From an uncultured Granulosicoccaceae bacterium (lineage in GTDB: Bacteria; Pseudomonadota; Gammaproteobacteria; Granulosicoccales; Granulosicoccaceae), in NCBI GenBank assembly GCA_937922675.1, contig CALAJN010000006.1, positions 1-64,000 on the forward strand: a stretch of DNA of 64,000 nt, given 5' to 3'. Below, one piece after another: positions 1 through 8,726 of the stretch. Every line of letters starts with the position of its first letter. The stretch's first letter is position 1. A program made the position numbers and the translations under genes. Under the pieces are notes generated by a model that was not told where the DNA came from, did not search any database, and was given only the letters and a program-made list of their open reading frames with translations.

Positions 1-203
1 ACGCCAGTGGCACTGCCGGGTAGCTACGTTCGGACAGGATAAACGCTGAAAGCATCTAAGCGTGAAGCCCCTCCCAAGATGAATTCTCACTGGAGCCTTG
101 AGCTCCCTGAAGGGCCCTTGAAGACTACAAGGTTGATAGGCAAGGTGTGGAAGCTCAGCAATGAGTGAAGCTAACTTGTACTAATTGCCCGTGAGGCTTG
201 ACC
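1..203 (+). rRNA. 23S ribosomal RNA, 3' end (partial)
   Basis: The first 200 bases match the conserved 3' end of bacterial 23S rRNA. They include the stretch with ggacaggataaacgctgaaa, the segment gaagcccctcccaagatga, and the end sequence ctaattgcccgtgaggcttgacc that closes the terminal helix. The 5' part lies outside the window. The 3' boundary is placed by analogy with E. coli and is good to a few bases. A 126-base spacer without a tRNA leads to the 5S gene. Confidence 0.95.
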
Positions 204-329
204 ATATAACACCCGAGCGGTTTTGCTCGTTGTGTTGACTGGCTGCGAAGCTGGTCGTAACGATTGAAAGTACCGACTCTTCGAATTCGAAATGTGCGCT
301 GCTCGACGGGCGCGCGTTTCAACCAGTTA

Positions 330-446
330 TCCCGGCGGCCACAGCGTTTGGGCACCACCCGATCCCATCTCGAACTCGGAAGTGAAACCATTCAGCGCCG
401 ATGATAGTGTGGGGCTTCCCCATGTGAAAGTAGGTCACCGCCGGGT
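330..446 (+). rRNA. rrf: 5S ribosomal RNA
   Basis: This is a complete 5S gene of about 117 bases. The ends pair through cccggcgg (331-338) and ccgccggg (438-445), forming helix I. The inside carries the conserved cccatctcgaactcggaagtgaaac and gcgccgatgatagtgtgggg segments. It follows the 23S 3' end in the normal order 23S-5S and is followed at once by a strong terminator. The ends are good to one or two bases. Confidence 0.96.
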
Positions 447-484
447 TTTATTCCGCGCTCAACCGCAAGGATGAGCGCTCGCGA

Positions 485-514
485 AGGGCCACCTCTGTCG
501 AGGTGGCCCTTTTG
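485..514 (+). terminator. Rho-independent terminator of the rRNA operon
   Basis: A perfect 11-bp stem (485-495 with 500-510, agggccacctc / gaggtggccct) has a 4-base tgtc loop and runs into a T-rich tail (tttt then gcgtttt). It lies about 40 bases after 5S and closes the rRNA operon. Confidence 0.9.
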
Positions 515-549
515 CGTTTTGTGTTGTGAGTTTTGCCATGTTCGGGATA

Positions 550-1782
550 TCAATACGTCTGCTCGATGAACCGGTCCATCGTGATCATCAACTTGTCAAA
601 GTGTGGGTTGAATGATGACAGGGCGGCTGGTGCCGGGCGGGCGTCAGGCAACTTCGCCCAGACGGTATAAAAGACCTTGTCGGCTGCTTCGCAACGCAGT
701 GCGTCACCGAGGTGTCGACCATCGACAGTGCCACAGATGCGGTATTCCCCATCAATCCCGTAGTGAGGATTATCGGGGGCAATGTGAACAGAAGCGTGGC
801 TGAGGGCATCAACTCTGGGCTCGTTGAAACGACTGGGAATGCGTTCGACACGATTGTCCTTGATCTCTTGAGGCGGCTCGGAGTAGTACTCAAGGACCTG
901 TGCAGCGTGGCCATGGTCGAGTACAAATTCGCGATTGCGCTTCGGGGCGATTGTGGCGTCGTCAAGGCTCTGGACCAGTAGCCAGGGTTGCTTTACGCGC
1001 CGCATTTTGGCGAGCCTTTTTTGTAGCGCCCGACGTGATCTGACCAATTCGGCGATACCCTTTGTGGGCATTGCCTCGTAGCGGAGTGCATCTGCAGTCG
1101 GCCCTCGGTCTATCCAGGTGTGGAAGCGATGTAGATACGGAGTCAAACGAGCAAGGCGCCACTGACCAATTCCATAGGCCGGTGAGATGGCAACAATGGC
1201 GTCTACCGGGCTGTCCTCATCCAGTGCGACAGTTGTGCTGACAACAGCGCCGAGCGAGAAACCGACAAGCGTGATGTGTTCATGTTCGCGCGCGGCCTGT
1301 TTGACCAGATAACGGATGGTGTTTGTCCAGTCATCATGGTCGACGATCAATAAATCGCCCGCTCGCGTACCGTGACCTGGAAGTAGTACGGTGCGTGCAA
1401 TGTGACACCGAGACGCAAAGTAACGAGCCATGTCTCGCATTGCGTAGGCGGTATCTGATAACCCATGCACCAGCAAGACAATGCCGCGTACGGTTTCGCC
1501 ACACCCTGAAACTGGATCGAGTTGAACAGGTGCAGATCGGTCGAGCTCAATGTCTGCTTGCAGCGGGTCCAGGGGAAGGCGAGCGGTCTTCAGCCGTTGG
1601 CGTACCTCGTTGATGTAGTCTCCAAACGACTCGCCTTGTAGAGACTGCTGCACATCAAACCACCCGGCCGGCTGATAAATCTGGGGTGACGGCGCGGGCC
1701 CCGGCTGGGTGCTGGTGCAGCTGGCGGCTAGGGTACTCAGCAGCAAAACAGCACTAGCCGAGCGTTGCGAGTGCATTCTCAC
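550..1782 (-). CDS. Alpha/beta-hydrolase lipoprotein
   Basis: This 410-residue protein begins with a lipoprotein signal: a short basic N-terminus, a hydrophobic stretch and the lipobox LAASC with Cys22. It should therefore be exported and lipid-anchored. The rest is an alpha/beta-hydrolase of the monoacylglycerol-lipase/serine aminopeptidase type. An oxyanion-side motif VHGLSD lies at about 105-110, LPGHGTR at 134-140, and the nucleophile elbow GFSLG has Ser176. The acid is probably Asp274 or 275 and the base His329 or 333. The substrate cannot be told; a lipid or ester is likely for the fold. It is a lone minus-strand gene between the rRNA operon terminator and a divergent DUF533 gene. The unusual part is the lipid anchor on this normally cytosolic fold. 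Confidence 0.85.
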   Translation of the reverse strand: MRMHSQRSASAVLLLSTLAASCTSTQPGPAPSPQIYQPAGWFDVQQSLQGESFGDYINEVRQRLKTARLPLDPLQADIELDRSAPVQLDPVSGCGETVRGIVLLVHGLSDTAYAMRDMARYFASRCHIARTVLLPGHGTRAGDLLIVDHDDWTNTIRYLVKQAAREHEHITLVGFSLGAVVSTTVALDEDSPVDAIVAISPAYGIGQWRLARLTPYLHRFHTWIDRGPTADALRYEAMPTKGIAELVRSRRALQKRLAKMRRVKQPWLLVQSLDDATIAPKRNREFVLDHGHAAQVLEYYSEPPQEIKDNRVERIPSRFNEPRVDALSHASVHIAPDNPHYGIDGEYRICGTVDGRHLGDALRCEAADKVFYTVWAKLPDARPAPAALSSFNPHFDKLMITMDRFIEQTY

Positions 1783-2027
1783 GTGTCATTCGCAGACAAG
1801 TTGATAACAGACAGGCTGTTTACTTTCACACAATGCACCGTTAAGCGGCTTCATCAAGTGGACTAGACAGATGTCGCACACACAGGTTCCGGCACGCCGC
1901 CATGAGCTTGCAAGGTGTTGTGGCCGATCGTGTCGGCCTGTGCAAGAGCTCACAAAGCAATAACGGCCGCGGTACACTGGGCCACGCGCTGCCATCTGGC
2001 GGCTATCAATGGATTTGGAGAGAAGAG

Positions 2028-2777
2028 ATGAGTCTTGCGGGAACCCTTGCAAAAGTAGCAATCGGCATGGCAGTTGCCAAAGGTGTCAGTGGCATGGCAA
2101 AGCGTGGTACGTCTGGTGGCAGTGCTGGTGGTGGGGGCTTGGGTGGCGTACTCGGGGGCCTGCTGGGTGGGCAAACAAGCGGTGCTGGCGGTGCTGCTGG
2201 TGGCGGTCTGGGTGGCCTCGGGTCTCTGCTGGGCGGCGGTGCGGGTGCCTCGGCCGCCGGCGGAATGGCCGGTGGTCTTGGCGGTTTGTTGGAGCAAATC
2301 AGTGGTGGTGGTGCAGTGCCCTCTGGTGGTACGGCGACAGCTGCACCCAGCAATGGCAGCCTCGGAGACCTGCTCAATCGATCATTGCGTGAAGAGCCAT
2401 TGCCGGAGCCGGATACTGCGCAGGAAGCGATGGCCAAAGTGTTTATCCGTGCGATGATCAACGCTGCCAAATCGGACGGCAACATTGATCAGGCTGAGCA
2501 ACAAAAGATCGTCGGTCAACTCGGTGACGATGTCTCGGACGAGGAGCGTGAATTCGTGCTCGCCGAAATGCGCGCGCCGCTCGATGTCGACGCCTTTGTG
2601 CGCTCTGTGCCCGCTGGCTCCGAGAAGCAGGTGTACATGATGTCACTGATGGGTATCGAGCTTGATCAGCCGACCGAGGCAAAATACCTCGATCAACTGC
2701 GTCGCGCGATGAATGTTTCCGAGCAGGACGCCAACGCGATTCACAGCCATCTCGGCGCTCCCATTCTGTACAGCTGA
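2028..2777 (+). CDS. DUF533 (YebE-like) membrane-associated protein
   Basis: This 249-residue protein has three parts. A short hydrophobic N-terminus is followed by a very glycine-rich linker (about residues 25-110, runs such as GGLGGVLGGLLGG) and a helical C-terminal domain typical of DUF533/YebE. That domain contains AMAKVFIRAMINAAKSDGNI and a TerB-like acidic helix-turn DGNIDQAEQQKI. The ATG at 2028 is chosen because ggagagaag sits just upstream, and the frame before it looks non-coding. The family includes E. coli YebE, reported as Cpx/heat-shock linked and of unknown biochemical role. The gene stands alone, with 186 bases before the next one. Function remains unknown. Confidence 0.85.
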   Translation: MSLAGTLAKVAIGMAVAKGVSGMAKRGTSGGSAGGGGLGGVLGGLLGGQTSGAGGAAGGGLGGLGSLLGGGAGASAAGGMAGGLGGLLEQISGGGAVPSGGTATAAPSNGSLGDLLNRSLREEPLPEPDTAQEAMAKVFIRAMINAAKSDGNIDQAEQQKIVGQLGDDVSDEEREFVLAEMRAPLDVDAFVRSVPAGSEKQVYMMSLMGIELDQPTEAKYLDQLRRAMNVSEQDANAIHSHLGAPILYS

Positions 2778-2963
2778 GCCCTCCTCAGTGCGGTACGTCC
2801 TGGTTGGTGGGTGCTGGCGGTCAACGCAGCCCCGTCAGCCATGCTGTCCACTTATTGACGATGGCGTACTGCTGAGGTGTCTTCGCTGGTGTGTATGAAT
2901 ATTGCTGAGCGATAGCTGACAAGTGCGGTCCGTTACCGTGCTGCCCGCTATCGGAGAGGCGTC

Positions 2964-4481
2964 ATGGCGCATTTCTCGCCGGACATGGCTCTATATCCAG
3001 AATTGGCTGTGAGCTCGGCGCGTCGCTTGTGCGCCGGGCTGCTGGTCACCTTTGCTGCTGTAGTTGCCGTCGCTTGCGACGGTGGCGACACCCGAGCGCG
3101 TATAGATGACAGCCGCAACGCGCTTTTTGCGGACTCATCCCAAGGCACAACCTCGCTTGGCAATCACCGTACGACTGCCGCACTGACGTTGAGTAATCAG
3201 CTCGTCGGCACGTCAGCCGAGGGTGACGAGGCGGACCTGCGCGTCAGATGGCGCATGAATGACGCCGTTATCGCGGCTGTACGTGACGCTACTCGCGTGG
3301 TGGTAAAACTGGACACTGCCCCGGGCGAACAACACGTGCTGTTGCGTCAGTCCTTGGAGGACGGGGTCACCGAAGGCGAGCTGGATGTTGTGGTCCCGAC
3401 AACTGGCGACGTTGAAGCCATTACGGTTGGGTTGGAAGGCCTTGCGGAGGGTGTTGTCGACGACCTGCAGCATTACGCAACACTTGCACTCCCCAGGGTG
3501 CTGTCTGCCGAGGATACGCCACTGGAACACATCACTACGCTGCATGCGCATTTGGTACCGAACTCCTACCAAACAAGCATCGCGAACGGCCGACGCCTGC
3601 ATCGGTTTGCCGTTCGCGTAGAGGCCGACCTTGACGGATCAGCCCCGGCTTTGTCCAGCGACGCCGCTGCGCAAAACGCTGGTACGGTCTCTGTCACCGG
3701 GCTGGAAAAGGCCACATCGCAGCACTTTGTGGCATTTGAAGATGGGTTCAACGATCCGGAGTCCCCGGTGACTGCCGTCTACGAACAAGAGCCTGTAACG
3801 GTGTTTCTGGTCATGGATGTCTCCTCGAGCATCAGCCTTGCGGGTGCTGCTGACGATCTCCTGGATGCCGTTTCTGCAACCTTGTTGAACCTTGCTCCGG
3901 TGGCTCGCTTTGATTTGCGTGTGTTTGCCAGCGATGTGTTCGAGATCAACAGTCTCCGTGATCTGGTGTTTGATGACCTGACCGATTCAGGTACCGCGTT
4001 CTACCGGGCACTGGATACAGCACTGGATGATGCAGAGGCTGTGGCCGGAGATGTGGTTCTCATCGGGTTCACCGATGGACGAGACTTCGCCAGCCGCAAC
4101 TTCTACCCTGCCTTCCTGTCTCACGAACAGGTGCTCGAGTATGTACTGAATCGGCTCCACTACGTAGGGCAGGCCAGGCGAGCCCAGGCAGGCGCACGCT
4201 TCGAGTCGCACTTTGTGAGTCTCGGCAGCGATATTGACTCCATTGCACTGCAGCGGCTGGCTGAGGCCGGGCAGGGTTCCTACTTTGCCAGCTATACCAA
4301 TGACACGGTGAAAGACGCTTTTTCACATCTGACTCGCGGCGTACGCGGCCTGTATCAACTTGAGTACAGTTCACAACAACAGGCGGGTGATGCGCCTCTG
4401 GTGCTTCAGGTGCAGGCTAACGACGTGACATCAAACCCGGTTGAACTGCCAACGCGTGCCGGTCTGGCGCCTCCGGATTGA
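2964..4481 (+). CDS. Von Willebrand factor A domain lipoprotein
   Basis: This 505-residue protein has an N-terminal signal ending in a lipobox-like VAVAC (Cys38), so it is probably lipid-anchored in the envelope. A beta-rich region of unknown fold fills about 60-270. A VWA domain follows, from about 278 to 480: its metal-binding MIDAS motif DVSSS is at 285-289 and a later strand carries LIGFTDGRD. VWA domains bind partner proteins through a divalent metal. A gagaggcgtc sequence precedes the ATG. The downstream pqi operon begins 54 bases later on the same strand, so they might be co-transcribed. The partner is not known. A sequence-level alternative is a surface adhesin-like factor. Confidence 0.85.
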   Translation: MAHFSPDMALYPELAVSSARRLCAGLLVTFAAVVAVACDGGDTRARIDDSRNALFADSSQGTTSLGNHRTTAALTLSNQLVGTSAEGDEADLRVRWRMNDAVIAAVRDATRVVVKLDTAPGEQHVLLRQSLEDGVTEGELDVVVPTTGDVEAITVGLEGLAEGVVDDLQHYATLALPRVLSAEDTPLEHITTLHAHLVPNSYQTSIANGRRLHRFAVRVEADLDGSAPALSSDAAAQNAGTVSVTGLEKATSQHFVAFEDGFNDPESPVTAVYEQEPVTVFLVMDVSSSISLAGAADDLLDAVSATLLNLAPVARFDLRVFASDVFEINSLRDLVFDDLTDSGTAFYRALDTALDDAEAVAGDVVLIGFTDGRDFASRNFYPAFLSHEQVLEYVLNRLHYVGQARRAQAGARFESHFVSLGSDIDSIALQRLAEAGQGSYFASYTNDTVKDAFSHLTRGVRGLYQLEYSSQQQAGDAPLVLQVQANDVTSNPVELPTRAGLAPPD

Positions 4482-4535
4482 CCAGCGCACGCATCGCCCG
4501 CCGTTTGCTCAGCTTTCTCCGAATACCTTTGCGTC

Positions 4536-5162
4536 ATGCCCTCTGACAACCGCATAGCCTTTGATGACCTGGTGGCTTGCCAGGGCTGTGATGCCTTGCA
4601 TTATCGAGTGACACTCGATGTCGGTGAGCGGGCGCGCTGTGATCGCTGCAATGTGACCCTGCAGACGCGTAAAGAGCGCTCCATTGATCGGTCTCTTGCT
4701 GCTGTAATTGCTATTTTCATATTGCTTGTTCTAGCGTTTTTCCTGCCTTTCCTCGGGCTATATCGCGCCGGCGTTGAGAGCCGCATTTCGATTGTCGAGG
4801 CGACTATCGGCTTGTTCATGAGTGATTTCCGCTGGCTGGGCTTGAGTACTTTGCTGTTTCTTGTCTGCCTCCCCTTGTTGCGTCTGGTGTTGCTGGCCTA
4901 TCCGCTGTTGTCGATACGTCTCACACGAGTGCCAACCTCAGCACAGCGCTGCGCCTTCAGATGGTCGTTGTTGCTCACCCCTTGGGCCATGGCAGAAATA
5001 TTCATGGTTGGTGTGGCTGTGTCACTGGTCAAGATCGGTACCGTTGCGCGGCTCGACATCGGACTGGCCTTCTGGGTTTTGCTCGCAGTGATCGCCTTGT
5101 CCTCCTTTCTTGAATCAGCCTTGTGCCGTGACACGATCTGGGAAGCGCTGACGCCGCGATGA
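4536..5162 (+). CDS. PqiA family membrane protein, first half
   Basis: This 208-residue protein begins with a cytoplasmic zinc-ribbon-like pair (CQGC at 15-18, CDRC at 35-38) and then about four membrane helices, starting near residue 52. This is one PqiA domain. E. coli PqiA (about 417 residues) holds two such domains in one chain; here each is its own gene. PqiA is the inner-membrane part of the Pqi system that moves or links lipids across the envelope together with the MCE protein PqiB and lipoprotein PqiC. The stop overlaps the start of the next gene by 4 bases (ATGA), pointing to coupled translation and equal amounts of the two halves. Confidence 0.9.
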   Translation: MPSDNRIAFDDLVACQGCDALHYRVTLDVGERARCDRCNVTLQTRKERSIDRSLAAVIAIFILLVLAFFLPFLGLYRAGVESRISIVEATIGLFMSDFRWLGLSTLLFLVCLPLLRLVLLAYPLLSIRLTRVPTSAQRCAFRWSLLLTPWAMAEIFMVGVAVSLVKIGTVARLDIGLAFWVLLAVIALSSFLESALCRDTIWEALTPR

Positions 5163-5797
5163 GTAGCAAGCCAACGTCCATGTTGACAGCACGAAGGGCG
5201 GGTCTGGCACGATGCCCGGCCTGCGGCTGTCTGGATAGGCTCGAGTTGACGCGTTGTCGCCGCTGCGGTGGCAGGACATATTCAAGAATTCCCCACAGCT
5301 TGCAACGAACCTGGGCGATGTTGCTGGTAGGGATGCTGGCCTACGTGCCTGCCATGCTTGAGCCGGTCATGCTGACCCGCTCGTTTTCGGGTCCCACCAG
5401 TGACACGATCCTGAGCGGCGTACTGGCGCTTATCGATCAGGGAAGTATCGGCATCGCTGTCATCATCTTCGTAGCCAGTATCTGCATCCCGGCGATCAAA
5501 TTCGTTGTGATTGCCGGTCTGGCATCGAGTCTGCAATTTGATTGGAAGATGTCAGAACATACGCGCCATAATCTGCACCGCATAACTGAACTCATTGGCC
5601 GTTGGTCAATGATTGATGTGTTTGTGATCGCTATTTTGACGGCACTGATTCAACTCGGCAATTTCATGACGGTTACGCCTGGCCGCGGTATCAACGCCTT
5701 TGCGCTTTCAGTTGTGTTCACCATGCTGGCAGCAAGTTCGCTGGATCCGCGTCTGTTCTGGGATAAAAAGGCAGGTGCCACGCGTGCGCCCGGCTAG
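5159..5797 (+). CDS. PqiA family membrane protein, second half
   Basis: This 212-residue second PqiA-type protein also opens with a Cys4 zinc-ribbon pattern (CPAC at 19-22, CRRC at 33-36), followed by four predicted membrane segments. It corresponds to the C-terminal half of a fused PqiA. It overlaps the preceding half by 4 bases and the following pqiB by 14 bases, so all are one transcription and translation unit. The two proteins presumably pair in the membrane to rebuild the two-domain PqiA; this is inferred from gene order, not shown. Confidence 0.9.
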   Translation: MSSKPTSMLTARRAGLARCPACGCLDRLELTRCRRCGGRTYSRIPHSLQRTWAMLLVGMLAYVPAMLEPVMLTRSFSGPTSDTILSGVLALIDQGSIGIAVIIFVASICIPAIKFVVIAGLASSLQFDWKMSEHTRHNLHRITELIGRWSMIDVFVIAILTALIQLGNFMTVTPGRGINAFALSVVFTMLAASSLDPRLFWDKKAGATRAPG

Positions 5798-7442
5798 TCC
5801 AAAGCGAGAAAATGAGCGCAGCTTTACAAGCCGTGTGTCGTTTGCATGGTTGCTGCCTCTGGTCGCGATTGTCTGTGCAATAGGCTTGCTGTGGCAGAGT
5901 ATTGCTGAGCGCGGGCCGTTGGTGCGCATACAGTTTAACGACGCTGGTGGTGTCATTGCCGGGCAGACACGTATTCGTCGCAATGATGTTGACGTTGGCA
6001 CCGTTGAGGCTGTTCGGCTTGCGGACGATCTCAACTCGGTAATCATTGAGGCGCGCCTTGATCCTCTGGTCGCACCGTTTATCGACGCAGACACGCGCTT
6101 CTGGATAGTCAACGCGCGCGTCAACACCACAGAAATCTCCGGACTGTCAACCTTGTTGTCAGGTTCCTATATCGGTATCGATTGGGATGAGGTGGAAGGT
6201 GAGACGCAACGTGATTTCCTCGGGCTCGAAGAGCAACCACTAACACCGCGCGGCACTCCTGGTCGCAGGCTTACATTGACATCAGAGGAGGCCGGCTACG
6301 TTTACGTGGGTTCGCCAATCTTCTTTCGACAAATTGAGGTCGGGCGTGTTGAACGGCGCCGCTTGTCCAGCGATGCAACACAAGTGCTCTTTGACATCTT
6401 CATCGAGGAGCCCTACCACCGACACATCTATCCCGAGTCGCGCTTTTTTAGTGTCTCAGGTCTTGAGGGAAGCTTCGGTGCGGATGGAGTTTCAGTCAGA
6501 GTAGAGTCCATTTCCGCGTTTTTTACAGGTGGCGTGGGCTTCAGTAATCCAGCGCACGTCGATGATCTTGAGCCGATTGAGCGAGATGGCGCGCGTTTTC
6601 GCATGTATGACGGTCGTAAAGCGGCACTCGAGAGCATCTTTCAGGGCGAGGAAGATGAACGCTTTCGTTTTCAAGCTCGCTTTGAAGGCTCGGTCAAGGG
6701 CTTGAGACGTGATGCGCCGATAGAGTACAACGGTATTCGTATAGGCCGAGTTGCCGATGTGTCGATCATCATGCCCAACAATGCTGGAGATCCACCCGAG
6801 GCGGTTGCTACTCTGCAGTTGCAGCCGCGTCAATTGGGTTTTGACGCTGTCTCTATCGAGGCATTGACGGCAGGCCTTGATAATTTGATTGCTGGTGGGC
6901 TCCGGGTCCAGCTTGCTACCGGTAACTTGCTTACCGGCTCCTTGATTGTAAAGCTGGTTACCGACCGCTCGGCACCAGCAGCATCGCTTGACCGCGACGC
7001 AACTCCCTTTCCGGAGATTCCAACGACAGCCTCCGACATCGAGGCCGTTACCCGAGATGTCGGGCAACTGGTATCGCAACTCGCGAACCTTCCGCTTGAT
7101 GATTTGATCACCAATGCGACAGGTCTGTTTGTTGATCTGCGCACCTTGGTATCCTCACCGGAGGTCGGTGGTTTACCGGCAAGTCTTGCCGAGTCCCTGG
7201 ACTCTCTTGCGCGAACGGTTGCCGGGGTTGAGTCGGCGGTGACCGGATTGCCAGCCTTGGTGGAGGCCTTGACTGAAGCGTCGCGTAACGCAGATGATGT
7301 GCTGGAGGGTCTGTCTCCTGATTCGGAAATCTATATCGAGCTTTCCGCCACCGCGCGTGAGCTGCGAGCTGCAGCCAGTTCGATCGCTGATTTTGCTGAC
7401 CTGCTCGAGGAGAATCCGAATGCGGTATTCACAGGTCGATGA
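5784..7442 (+). CDS. pqiB: PqiB, MCE-domain protein
   Basis: This 552-residue protein has one N-terminal membrane helix (about 18-40) and then three MCE domains in tandem. They start near GPLVRIQFNDAGG, RLTLTSEEAGYVYVG and RFRFQARFEGSVKG. A long helical C-terminal region follows. E. coli PqiB (546 residues) has the same plan and forms stacked hexameric rings with a needle-like tube spanning the periplasm for lipid passage. The GTG at 5784 is chosen because it gives the family length and a short tail before the helix; it overlaps the end of the second pqiA. No ATG exists nearby in frame upstream except one deep inside pqiA. Confidence 0.92.
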   Translation: MRPASPKRENERSFTSRVSFAWLLPLVAIVCAIGLLWQSIAERGPLVRIQFNDAGGVIAGQTRIRRNDVDVGTVEAVRLADDLNSVIIEARLDPLVAPFIDADTRFWIVNARVNTTEISGLSTLLSGSYIGIDWDEVEGETQRDFLGLEEQPLTPRGTPGRRLTLTSEEAGYVYVGSPIFFRQIEVGRVERRRLSSDATQVLFDIFIEEPYHRHIYPESRFFSVSGLEGSFGADGVSVRVESISAFFTGGVGFSNPAHVDDLEPIERDGARFRMYDGRKAALESIFQGEEDERFRFQARFEGSVKGLRRDAPIEYNGIRIGRVADVSIIMPNNAGDPPEAVATLQLQPRQLGFDAVSIEALTAGLDNLIAGGLRVQLATGNLLTGSLIVKLVTDRSAPAASLDRDATPFPEIPTTASDIEAVTRDVGQLVSQLANLPLDDLITNATGLFVDLRTLVSSPEVGGLPASLAESLDSLARTVAGVESAVTGLPALVEALTEASRNADDVLEGLSPDSEIYIELSATARELRAAASSIADFADLLEENPNAVFTGR

Positions 7443-7458
7443 TGGCCAGAAAGGCACT

Positions 7459-8082
7459 ATGAAAACCTACGCGGCGCGGCCAGCTTCGACGATGTGCAAA
7501 GCGTTTATCTGCCCAGGCCTTGTATTTCTTGCGATGTCCTTGAGTGCCTGTGTGTCGGGTCCGCCGCCCACGCGATACCTGCTAGAGCCCCTTGCCACAA
7601 CGGCGATGGATACCAATACGACCGAGCTGGACGCCATCGGGCTTGCCACGCTTGTTGTACCGGGTTACGTCAAGGACAATTCAATTGCACGGCGAGGCAT
7701 CGGTGCAACCTTGGTATTTGACGAGAGCTCGCAGTGGGCAGAGGACCCGGATGTCTCGCTTACGCGAACGCTTGCCGAAAGCCTGCGTTTGCAAACTGGT
7801 GCAGACGTGCTGGTAGAGCCATTGCCACGTGGCTTTGAGCCGCACGTACGGGTTGAGGTCGTGCTTGATCGGCTTTTGGCCGAGTCTGGAGGTGTAGCGG
7901 ATATGTCTGGTCAGGTTCGCCTGATCAGTGGCGATGGCAGAGATCTGTTATCCGTGTTTCCCTTTCGTTTGCTGCAACGCGGTCGCAGCGATGGTTATGA
8001 CGGATTCTTTGACGCGATTGCAATCGGTATGGACGATCTGTCGCGCTTGATCGTCGCGGCGGTCAAGCCTCGGCCCTCCTGA
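7459..8082 (+). CDS. pqiC: PqiC-like outer-membrane lipoprotein
   Basis: This 207-residue protein has a signal peptide ending in the lipobox LSAC. It belongs to the ABC-transport auxiliary lipoprotein family (DUF330), which includes PqiC. Landmarks are the mature start with TRYLLEPL and the later RVEVVLDRLLAESGG. In E. coli PqiC docks PqiB to the outer membrane. The ATG at 7459 has aaagg just upstream; an in-frame ATG at 7420 would overlap pqiB and is less likely. It ends the four-gene pqi operon. Confidence 0.88.
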   Translation: MKTYAARPASTMCKAFICPGLVFLAMSLSACVSGPPPTRYLLEPLATTAMDTNTTELDAIGLATLVVPGYVKDNSIARRGIGATLVFDESSQWAEDPDVSLTRTLAESLRLQTGADVLVEPLPRGFEPHVRVEVVLDRLLAESGGVADMSGQVRLISGDGRDLLSVFPFRLLQRGRSDGYDGFFDAIAIGMDDLSRLIVAAVKPRPS

Positions 8083-8200
8083 TCGGCCGGCTTGGTCAAC
8101 GCCTGTCAACTCGTTGATCGTCTGGCGTCCTCGCTCGCTTTCGGTCACAGAATCGGGTGCCACCATGGCTCTCCATCGTACGGACAAGGTCTGGATCCGG

Positions 8201-8527
8201 TCAGTTTGGGCGAACGGGTGATTGTTCAGGAGTTGCCAGGTTTTCGGTTATCCATTGCGCCAGTAAGGTTTGCTCTGTAGCATTCAGGGCGTTCTCAGGG
8301 AAGCGATCCATCAAATGTGCTGTGAGGTCAGCCAGCGTCCGAGTCACGCACCGTTCGCGCGGTGCGATAGATTCCTTGAAGTCCGCCTCGGCCTCACTAG
8401 CAAGCTCTCGCCAATGGTCCAGCTCGCAGCGTGCCCGGCGCAGTTCGTCCCAACGCCGCGACCACGCGGTGGTGCCACCAGCCGAGCTCCTGCGTTGGCA
8501 GTCGCTGATAGCGACGGGACGTTTCAT
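8201..8527 (-). CDS. Small helical protein of unknown function
   Basis: This 108-residue reading frame has no recognised family. The middle (WDELRRARCELDHWRELASE) is charged, helical and probably coiled-coil. The end (LTAHLMDRFPENALNATE...) is also amphipathic. No signal peptide or membrane helix is seen. It sits alone on the minus strand, convergent with pqiC. The residue pattern looks like a true protein rather than a shadow, but only the sequence character supports it. Confidence 0.5.
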   Translation of the reverse strand: MKRPVAISDCQRRSSAGGTTAWSRRWDELRRARCELDHWRELASEAEADFKESIAPRERCVTRTLADLTAHLMDRFPENALNATEQTLLAQWITENLATPEQSPVRPN

Positions 8528-8726
8528 CCGCTCATGATACGCAGCAATCCTGTGTGGTGGTCCCGTGGCCGAGCGATGTCGGGATGCGCCAGCAGTGATT
8601 GCATGGCCAAGTGGCGTGCCGACTAACCCTGTGCTGCGCTTTTATTCCATGCTGTCATGCCCAGCTCCGAACGAGGCTTCTATGCTCATCAACCGCGGCG
8701 AGATGACCGTTGGCTTGGTGCTCTAG

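Noticed and set aside
446-550. Search for a tRNA after 5S rRNA
   Set aside because: Only the terminator hairpin is seen; no cloverleaf or TTC arm.
2006-2485. Long minus-strand frame rich in Pro and Ala opposite the DUF533 gene
   Set aside because: It is the reverse of the Gly-rich linker; the repeated low-complexity Pro runs follow directly from the codons of that linker.
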